8,850 nt of DNA from Candidatus Iainarchaeum sp. Lineage in GTDB: Archaea > Iainarchaeota > Iainarchaeia > Iainarchaeales > DTGL01. Below the pieces are notes generated by a model. It saw nothing but the letters and a program-made list of their open reading frames with translations. It was not told the origin of the DNA and made no database searches. Made by a program: the position numbers and the translations under genes. Within the stretch, counting starts at the first letter, position 1. The number at the start of each line of letters is the position of its first letter. Positions 1 through 4,872 of the stretch are shown here, piece after piece. The stretch lies in the NCBI GenBank assembly GCA_017608995.1, contig JAFCEU010000030.1, positions 1-8,850 on the forward strand, read 5' to 3'.

Positions 1-51
1 GTCCGCTCTGTTCAGAGCGCAGCCGTACCACTCTATGTAAACTTTTGTCAT
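1..51 (-). CDS. MiaB-like tRNA methylthiotransferase (e-MtaB/CDKAL1 family), N-terminal fragment
   Basis: Only the first 17 codons lie in the window; the gene continues past position 1. It reads MTKVYIEWYGCALNRAD, which matches the start of the UPF0004 domain in archaeal MiaB-like enzymes (usual form KVYxExYGCxxNxxD). The Cys at residue 11 would be the first ligand of the N-terminal iron-sulfur cluster. The family uses radical SAM chemistry to add a methylthio group to t6A at position 37 of ANN-decoding tRNAs. The start is the ATG at 51-49, 33 nt after the thrS stop on the same strand. No Shine-Dalgarno site is visible, so it may be leaderless or read through from thrS. The Trp in EWYGC stands where Thr or a small residue is common. 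The call rests on 17 residues, but they are distinctive. Confidence 0.72.
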   Translation of the reverse strand, partial: MTKVYIEWYGCALNRAD

Positions 52-74
52 TTAAAAAAGCTTGCAAGGAAAAG

Positions 75-83
75 AAAAAATAG
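75..83 (-). promoter_or_regulatory. possible TATA-like box for the methylthiotransferase gene
   Basis: On the minus strand CTATTTTTT is centred about 28 nt before the ATG at 51, which would give an almost leaderless transcript. It resembles the box before nre (CTATTTTTATT). It overlaps the thrS/methylthiotransferase junction and could equally be a U-rich termination tract for thrS. This is weak evidence from spacing and composition only. Confidence 0.25.
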
Positions 84-84
84 G

Positions 85-1743
85 TTACTTTATGGTGAGC
101 TCCAATGCTCTGTCATTAATCTCTTTGCAAAGCACCTCGATGAACTCTTTAAGAGGCATGTTCTTCTTTATCACACCTTCTCTTGTTCTTACAGTAACGC
201 TGCCATGCTTTTGTTCATTATCGCCTACAACAAGCATATAGGGTATTTTCTCAAGCTGCGCTTGCCTTATTTTTTTGGACAGTGTTTCTCTGCTATCATC
301 GAGCTCTGCTCGCACATCTCTTAATAAGAGTTCTTTGAGCACCTTTTTTGCGTACTCAAAATTTCTATCGGTAATCGGTAAAATTTTTGCCTGGATTGGG
401 CTAAGCCATGTTGGAAAATTGCCAGCATATTGTTCTATAAGTACGCCCATAAAGCGCTCTATGGAGCCGAGTATTGCGCGGTGAATCATAACTGGCCTGT
501 GTTTTTTATCATCGGGGCCTATATAGTACAAATCGAATTTTTCAGGCATTGAGAAATCAACCTGGATTGTGGCGCACTGCCACTCTCTTTCTAAAGCGTC
601 TGTTATATGGAAATCTATCTTTGGGCCATAGAATGCGCCTTCGCCTTCATTTATTTTGTAGTCAATCTTTAACTCTTCCAAAGCCTGCTTCAATGCGTTT
701 GTTGCATGCTCCCACTGTTCATCGGTACCCATGGAGTCCTCAGGCCTTGTGCTTAGCTCAATACTATATTCATTGAAACCAAACGCTTTGTAAATGCGTT
801 TAGTAAGATTAATAACATTTATTATCTCATCCTTAAGCTGCTCCTCAGTGCAAAAGATGTGGGCATCGTCCTGCGTAAATTTTCTCACTCTGAAAAGCCC
901 GTGCAAAACACCACTGCGCTCATGCCTGTGGACTATGCCAAACTCGGCAATTTTTATAGGAAACTCTCTATACGAATGCCTCTTTTCCTTGTAGACGAGG
1001 ATATGGCCTGGACAGTTCATTGGTTTTACTGCAAAGTCTCTTTCATCAATTTCAGTGAAATACATGTTCTTCCTATAATGATCCCAGTGCCCTGATTTTA
1101 CCCAGAGATCCTTGCTAAGTATAATTGGGGTTGTAATAAATTTGTAGCCTTCTTCTATGTGCAACCTCTTACAGAAGCTTACTATCTCATCCCAGATTAT
1201 TGTACCATTTGGAAGGAAAAATGGGAAGCCGGGTGCTTCTTCATGCGTAGAGAATATTTCAAGTTCTTTTCCAAGCTTTATGTGGTTTCTCTCGCCGAGT
1301 TCTTCAAGCCTTTTCAGATAATCCTCGAGCTCTTTCTTACTTTTAAAGGAAATACCATAGATGCGCTGGAGCATTGGGTTTCTTTCACTACCGCGCCAAT
1401 AGGCGCCTGCTGTTCTAAGAAGCTTAAATGCTTTTATTTCTGCTGTATTTTCAACATGCGGCCCTTTGCATAAATCAATGAAGTTGCCATTTTTGTATAT
1501 ACTTACAGGCCCTTCAAGGCCTTTGAGCAATTCTAGCTTGTAAGGTTCATCCTTGAATAATTCCTCTGCTTCCTTTTTGCTGAAAGGCTTCTCTACATCG
1601 AAATCATAGTAGAAACCTTGCTTTATCGCTGGCCCAATGCCGAGCTTTGCATCCGGCCAGAGTTCTTTCACTGCACTAGCCAATACATGTGCAGTAGAAT
1701 GCCAGAGTTTTTTATAATATTCATTTTCTTCTTCAGCTTGCAT
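85..1743 (-). CDS. thrS: threonyl-tRNA synthetase, bacterial type, no TGS domain, shortened N2 editing domain
   Basis: This class IIa synthetase of 552 residues charges tRNA-Thr in the cytoplasm. The N2 editing domain spans roughly 1-150, with editing-site residues H15 and H19 (HSTAH) plus C92 and H96 (CKGPH). The catalytic core (about 165-445) has motif 2 with R273 (VHRHERSG), motif 3 with R430 (HRAILGSIERF), and zinc ligands C244 (MNCPGH), H295 (DDAH) and H421. The anticodon-binding domain is about 448-545. Two things are odd. The usual N-terminal TGS domain is absent, and this is not a start-calling artefact because an in-frame TAA lies 11 codons before the ATG with no start between. About 29 residues normally found between the GFYYD block and the YK block are also missing, with the junction near residues 53-57. 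A weak GTGAG site lies 3 nt before the ATG; an AATAAAATA box at 1781-1789 may be its promoter. Archaea usually carry a DTD-like editing domain instead, so bacterial ancestry is likely. Confidence 0.96.
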   Translation of the reverse strand: MQAEEENEYYKKLWHSTAHVLASAVKELWPDAKLGIGPAIKQGFYYDFDVEKPFSKKEAEELFKDEPYKLELLKGLEGPVSIYKNGNFIDLCKGPHVENTAEIKAFKLLRTAGAYWRGSERNPMLQRIYGISFKSKKELEDYLKRLEELGERNHIKLGKELEIFSTHEEAPGFPFFLPNGTIIWDEIVSFCKRLHIEEGYKFITTPIILSKDLWVKSGHWDHYRKNMYFTEIDERDFAVKPMNCPGHILVYKEKRHSYREFPIKIAEFGIVHRHERSGVLHGLFRVRKFTQDDAHIFCTEEQLKDEIINVINLTKRIYKAFGFNEYSIELSTRPEDSMGTDEQWEHATNALKQALEELKIDYKINEGEGAFYGPKIDFHITDALEREWQCATIQVDFSMPEKFDLYYIGPDDKKHRPVMIHRAILGSIERFMGVLIEQYAGNFPTWLSPIQAKILPITDRNFEYAKKVLKELLLRDVRAELDDSRETLSKKIRQAQLEKIPYMLVVGDNEQKHGSVTVRTREGVIKKNMPLKEFIEVLCKEINDRALELTIK

Positions 1744-1842
1744 GCTCTCACTTAGGCAAAATATATTTCAGTATGTTAAGTATTTTATTCTGCTTAGAAA
1801 AAACTTTAATGTTTTGTTTTTTATGGGAAATGCACTGAATAA

Positions 1843-1853
1843 CTATTTTTATT
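1843..1853 (+). promoter_or_regulatory. TATA-like box for nre
   Basis: CTATTTTTATT is centred about 30 nt before the nre ATG. With the usual archaeal 24-26 nt from TATA box to start site, transcription would begin 3-6 nt before the ATG, making a nearly leaderless mRNA. This fits the lack of any Shine-Dalgarno site before this gene. Confidence 0.45.
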
Positions 1854-1877
1854 CTCTTTTTAGCAAGAGTTTGATAT

Positions 1878-3119
1878 ATGATTAGCTCGCGGCTATGCGT
1901 TAGGTGTAAAGGCAAGCTTCTCTGTGGCCTAAGCTATTGTCCCATATTGCGAAAATATGAGACACAGCTAAAAGTAGCTAAGAATGTTGAGGAGGAATTT
2001 GCCGGCACCTCGCCACCAAGCGTATTTGTCTCTTGGCATAGTTACCCTAAAGTAACAGTCTCGCCTTTAAGCGCTGCAGAGCGAATAAGAAACGCTGCCT
2101 TACTCGATTTCCCAGAAAGGTGGTATGGTCTGCCTGAGCAGAAAATAATAGAGTTTCGAAGCTTGCTCTTGATGAGTGGAAAGAGCTTTAAGGCAAGCGA
2201 TGCAAGCAAACCAAGCTATGAACTAGTTGATATACAGGAGCTAGCTATGAGTTTCGATCAGGTAGATGTTGATATAGAGCTGTTTAAAAAACCTAAAGCA
2301 AAACTTTCTTTCAGTGCCTTTGCTGGCCCTTTAGGGCCAAAAGCACCTTTAAAGAGGCTTGAGCTTGAAAGCAATCCCAAGATACCGCGCAAGGTTGACT
2401 ATCTTGTAAGCGATGTTGATGTTAAAGCAAATGCTGCCTTGCTTGAATTGTATAACGCTAACTTTCCCGTTTCATTTCTACACAAATTGCTGAGCGCAGG
2501 CCTGCTTGGTGTTGAAAAGAACCGAAAACTGGTGCCAACGCGCTGGGCTATTACTGCAGTAGATGCAAACATAAGCAAGGAGCTTATAGATGAGAAAGTG
2601 AAGAGTTATGAAACAATAGACAAATATGAGTTGTACCACTCAAACTATCTCGATAATGATTTCTGGGTTTTGCTGATTCCAAGCAGCTGGGCATTCGAGC
2701 AGTTAGAATGCTGGCTTCCAGGAAGTACTTGGATGAGCAATGCAAAGGAATACCACATAATTCAGGATCACGAGCTTTATGAAGGTCGTAAAGAGTATGC
2801 AAGCAATGTTGAAGGTGCCTACTATGCTGCTCGCTTAGCAGTTGCAGAACATCTTATTGAGAGAAGAAGGCAGGCGGCATGCATTGTATTTAGGGAAATC
2901 GGTGCAAAGTATAGCGTTCCTTTAGGCGTATGGCAGATAAGGGAAAACGTGAGGCATGCGTTGAAAAGCAGACCATTAATTTTTGAAACGCTAGAGGCTG
3001 CATTGAAATTTTTGGAAGGGAAGCTTGCGGTACCTATAAAACAATATATAAAAGAATCAAAGGTAATAGATTGGCTCAAGCATCAGAAAAAGCTCTGGGA
3101 TTTCAGCCAAAGCGCATGA
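1878..3119 (+). CDS. nreA: Nre family DNA repair protein (DUF650/DUF651) with zinc-finger-like N-terminus and PIP-like C-terminus
   Basis: This 413-residue protein belongs to the archaea-specific Nre family, linked to repair of DNA damage through PCNA. The N-terminus has four Cys, C7, C10, C16 and C21 (CVRC...LCGLSYCPI), a likely zinc site typical of the family. Family blocks follow: SPPSVFVSWHSYPKV at about 45-59, NRKLVPTRWAITAVD near 215-229, WAFEQLECWLPG near 271-282, EYASNVEGAYYAARLAV near 306-322 and VPLGVWQIRE near 347-356. The C-terminus QKKLWDFS (Q403, L406, F409) resembles a PCNA-interacting peptide; the second aromatic is replaced by Ser. The ATG at 1878 sits about 30 nt after a TATA-like box, consistent with leaderless translation. 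The gene ends inside the 3' end of the convergent rfcS, overlapping by 17 nt. The usual GxxGYPKVxVGP block reads WHSYPKVTVSP here, a mild divergence. Confidence 0.92.
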   Translation: MISSRLCVRCKGKLLCGLSYCPILRKYETQLKVAKNVEEEFAGTSPPSVFVSWHSYPKVTVSPLSAAERIRNAALLDFPERWYGLPEQKIIEFRSLLLMSGKSFKASDASKPSYELVDIQELAMSFDQVDVDIELFKKPKAKLSFSAFAGPLGPKAPLKRLELESNPKIPRKVDYLVSDVDVKANAALLELYNANFPVSFLHKLLSAGLLGVEKNRKLVPTRWAITAVDANISKELIDEKVKSYETIDKYELYHSNYLDNDFWVLLIPSSWAFEQLECWLPGSTWMSNAKEYHIIQDHELYEGRKEYASNVEGAYYAARLAVAEHLIERRRQAACIVFREIGAKYSVPLGVWQIRENVRHALKSRPLIFETLEAALKFLEGKLAVPIKQYIKESKVIDWLKHQKKLWDFSQSA

Positions 3120-4065
3120 GTTGCGCTAACAAAGCTTCAAGCTGTATTCGCTCATTAGCGCCTTCTACCAAGCGAAAGTTATATTCAGCAATTGTATTCA
3201 CTATTTCAATTTTTGCTCTTGTTGGCAAAACGCCTTCATCCAAATTCATTATCTCGCGGTAAAGCTGCACGATTACATCCTCGCCGCTCATTCCATAATC
3301 ATACATCAGCTTTGCAAGCAGCTCGCGAGCTTCAACAAACTTCTTTTTCAAGGCTAATTCAATCATTTTACGTATTTCCTCTGGTCTTGCTCTGCTGGAA
3401 ACATTGTAAACAGTTTTTTCAGTTATTTTTTCACCTAAGAAGGCTGAACCCTGCAATATATTTATCGCTTTCCTCATATCGCCTTCGCAAGCGTAGATGA
3501 TTGCATCAAAGGCTTTATCTTCTACAGCTAAGCCCTCGTGCTTTGCAATATCCTTGAGCTTGTTCTTTATCTCCACTTCTGTTAGCGGCGTGAAGCGGAA
3601 TATAACGCACCGAGACTGGATCGGTTCAATAATTCTGGAGGAATAGTTGCAGGAAAGAATAAAACGAGCCGTCTTTGTGTATTTCTCCATTGTTCTGCGC
3701 AAAGCCTGCTGAGCGTCAGCAGTTAAAGCATCAGCTTCATCTAAAAATATTATCTTGGAACCGGCATTAAACGCTAACGTTCTCGCAAAGTCCTTTATTG
3801 TATTTCTAACAACATCAATGCCGCGTTCATCGCTAGCGTTTAACTCTAAAAAGTTCTGGTGAAAGCCTTCTTCACCAAAAAGCTCCTTGGCCAAAGCAAT
3901 AGCACAGCTTGTTTTTCCTACGCCCGCGGGCCCAGCAAAGAGCATATTTGGCACATTTTTGCTTTTAACATAGCTTTTGAGCCTTGCAACTATGTGCTTC
4001 TGACCAACTACTTCAGCTAGCTTTTTAGGTCTGTATTTTTCAACCCAAGGCAAATCTGTTTGCAT
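3103..4065 (-). CDS. rfcS: replication factor C small subunit (clamp loader ATPase)
   Basis: This AAA+ subunit of 320 residues loads the PCNA sliding clamp onto primed DNA together with RfcL. It starts PWVEKYRP at 6-13, the RFC family N-terminal motif. Walker A is GPAGVGKT at 45-52, ELNASDERG is at 74-82, Walker B is IIFLDEAD at 105-112, the trans-acting arginine motif SRC is at 151-153, and sensor 2 lies in GDMRKAIN at 195-202. The C-terminal collar is about 225-320. Length and motif set are normal, so the gene looks intact. I place the start at the ATG ending at 4065 because AGGTG lies 6 nt before it. A GTG three codons upstream (4074) is in frame, but it is itself part of that ribosome binding site. 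The 3' end overlaps nre by 17 nt, tail to tail. Confidence 0.97.
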   Translation of the reverse strand: MQTDLPWVEKYRPKKLAEVVGQKHIVARLKSYVKSKNVPNMLFAGPAGVGKTSCAIALAKELFGEEGFHQNFLELNASDERGIDVVRNTIKDFARTLAFNAGSKIIFLDEADALTADAQQALRRTMEKYTKTARFILSCNYSSRIIEPIQSRCVIFRFTPLTEVEIKNKLKDIAKHEGLAVEDKAFDAIIYACEGDMRKAINILQGSAFLGEKITEKTVYNVSSRARPEEIRKMIELALKKKFVEARELLAKLMYDYGMSGEDVIVQLYREIMNLDEGVLPTRAKIEIVNTIAEYNFRLVEGANERIQLEALLAQLMRFG

Positions 4066-4071
4066 GAAAAA

Positions 4072-4076
4072 CACCT
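4072..4076 (-). promoter_or_regulatory. Shine-Dalgarno site of rfcS, fixes the start codon
   Basis: AGGTG on the minus strand is followed by a 6-nt spacer (TTTTTC) and the ATG at 4065. It matches the archaeal anti-Shine-Dalgarno sequence and makes the in-frame GTG at 4074 an unlikely start, since that GTG lies inside the site. Confidence 0.72.
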
Positions 4077-4092
4077 GTTTAATTTATACCTC

Positions 4093-4104
4093 ATAATTTT
4101 TAAT
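4093..4104 (-). promoter_or_regulatory. TATA-like box for rfcS
   Basis: The minus strand reads ATTAAAAATTAT, centred about 33 nt before the rfcS ATG. Initiation about 22-25 nt downstream would leave a very short leader starting at or near the AGGTG site. A second box, TATAAATT, lies closer (centre near 4084) but would place the start site inside the gene. Confidence 0.35.
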
Positions 4105-4167
4105 AACCCTTTGCCAGGGCTTTTTCCATTGATATTCCTAAAAAAGAAAAACGGTTATTCAACAAGC

Positions 4168-4176
4168 TTTTTTAAA
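4168..4176 (+). promoter_or_regulatory. TATA-like box for the membrane protein gene
   Basis: TTTTTTAAA is centred 34 nt before the ATG at 4206. The same spacing occurs at the pilus operon promoter (4835-4842 to ATG 4873). The predicted transcript would start near 4197, beginning with GTGG, a weak Shine-Dalgarno match. The in-frame ATG at 4176 touches the box itself and so is unlikely to be the start. Confidence 0.48.
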
Positions 4177-4205
4177 TGTTGTATCTAAAATTTTTTGTGG
4201 TTGCT

Positions 4206-4787
4206 ATGGAAAAGGGCATGCAAAGATACGTGATAATTGCGGCTTTGGCTTTAATCTCATACTTGCTGGTTTATATAATAGCTAATTACGCTATGAGTGG
4301 CATAGCATATGATTGGCGCTTTGAGTCCGCTAGCATTTCAGCGAACTATGCGCTGATGCCCTTACTTGGCTTTGTATTTGTTTTTTTCGGTTTAAGCTTT
4401 TGGAAGAAGCGCTTCAAAGAAAAAAATAGTGTGTTAGCTGTGTTATTTACATTTTTCGTTTTGCTCTCATTGGTTGCTTTCAGTCTCGTATTGTGGTTTT
4501 TCTATAGAGGCAATGTGGACGCCATATTCAGCCAGGTGAGGAATCAGTTTGATAGAGCAAATAAAACGCCCCCATCGTTTGCATACACTATTTGTGCATT
4601 CAATTGCAATGCATCCAATTTCGGCTGCTTCTTATCACAGGATAATGGCACATTCATTTGCCAGGTGAATTTCTGGAATGAGCTGTTTAGGTCTTCTTTT
4701 TTCCTATTCTGGTTAGCGAGCATCTTTGCTGGCATAAGCTTCTTTGTTTATGAATTCTTAGAAAAGTTGATCAAAGAGAAGCAATAG
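4206..4787 (+). CDS. predicted four-helix membrane protein with Cys- and sequon-rich outer loop, function unknown
   Basis: I do not recognise this family. From the ATG at 4206 the protein has 193 residues. Hydrophobic segments lie at about 8-29, 47-66, 75-100 and 162-184. Positive residues in the N-terminus (MEKGMQR), the 67-73 loop (KKRFKEK) and the C-terminus (EKLIKEKQ) predict that both ends and the middle loop are cytoplasmic. The 60-residue loop between helices 3 and 4 would then be outside. It carries four Cys (130, 134, 141, 152), which could form two disulfides, and three N-glycosylation sequons (N119-K-T, N135-A-S, N147-G-T). The start at 4206 is preferred over the in-frame ATG at 4176, which overlaps the TATA-like box. 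The gene has its own promoter and terminator, is divergent from rfcS, and precedes the pilus operon without being clearly part of it. A role in the cell envelope is only a guess. Confidence 0.72.
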   Translation: MEKGMQRYVIIAALALISYLLVYIIANYAMSGIAYDWRFESASISANYALMPLLGFVFVFFGLSFWKKRFKEKNSVLAVLFTFFVLLSLVAFSLVLWFFYRGNVDAIFSQVRNQFDRANKTPPSFAYTICAFNCNASNFGCFLSQDNGTFICQVNFWNELFRSSFFLFWLASIFAGISFFVYEFLEKLIKEKQ

Positions 4788-4788
4788 C

Positions 4789-4795
4789 TTTTTTT
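4789..4795 (+). terminator. T-run terminator after the membrane protein gene
   Basis: Seven T residues follow the TAG stop by one base, and further T-rich sequence (TTTTATTT) begins near 4804. Archaeal RNA polymerase can stop at such U-tracts without a hairpin. A new promoter begins about 40 nt downstream, which supports a transcript boundary here. Confidence 0.4.
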
Positions 4796-4817
4796 GAAAG
4801 AAATTTTATTTAGTAGC

Positions 4818-4840
4818 TTTAAACCAGCGTAAGGTTTAAA
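4818..4840. repeat. 8-bp perfect inverted repeat at the pilus operon promoter
   Basis: TTTAAACC (4818-4825) and GGTTTAAA (4833-4840) are perfect inverted copies separated by 7 nt (AGCGTAA). The right arm overlaps the TATA-like box of the operon, so a protein bound here could control TBP access. Part of the symmetry comes for free because TTTAAA is itself a palindrome. Confidence 0.5.
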
Positions 4841-4842
4841 TA
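4835..4842 (+). promoter_or_regulatory. TATA-like box for the pilus operon
   Basis: TTTAAATA is centred about 34 nt before the ATG at 4873. Initiation about 25 nt downstream (near 4863) would give a leader of roughly 10 nt starting at the GGTG site. The ATG at 4849 is too close to the box to lie on such a transcript. Confidence 0.52.
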
Positions 4843-4863
4843 AAAAGAATGCCTCTTTTTATT

Positions 4864-4867
4864 GGTG
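4864..4867 (+). promoter_or_regulatory. Shine-Dalgarno site of the pilus ATPase gene, decides the start
   Basis: GGTG with a 5-nt spacer (TTTAT) precedes the ATG at 4873. No such site precedes the in-frame ATG at 4849, where the upstream sequence is AAATAAAAAGA, so the protein most likely begins MPADYL. Confidence 0.55.
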
Positions 4868-4872
4868 TTTAT

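Noticed and set aside
4..19. Perfect hairpin CGCTCT-GTTC-AGAGCG at the window start, resembling a tRNA anticodon arm
   Set aside because: The minus strand reads cleanly as codons for the conserved YGCALNRAD motif, and no D-arm or T-arm pairs around it.
52..84. T-rich tract after thrS as a definite terminator
   Set aside because: The next same-strand gene begins 33 nt later and the tract may instead be its TATA-like box; the two cannot be told apart from sequence.
1159..1473. 104-codon plus-strand open frame within thrS
   Set aside because: It is antisense to well conserved ThrRS core sequence, without a plausible promoter or ribosome binding site.
4072..4074. GTG at 4074 as a start for rfcS three codons upstream
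   Set aside because: It is part of the AGGTG ribosome binding site for the ATG at 4065, and the added residues (MFF) precede the family's usual N-terminus.
4107..4119. CCCT-TTGCC-AGGG followed by a T-run, like an intrinsic terminator on the plus strand
   Set aside because: The stem is only 4 bp and no plus-strand gene ends upstream; it lies between two divergent promoters.
4176..4205. ATG at 4176 as the start of the membrane protein gene
   Set aside because: It overlaps the TATA-like box and has no ribosome binding site; the ATG at 4206 fits promoter spacing.
4849..4872. ATG at 4849 as the start of the pilus ATPase
   Set aside because: It lies only about 10 nt from the TATA-like box; the ATG at 4873 has GGTG 5 nt upstream.
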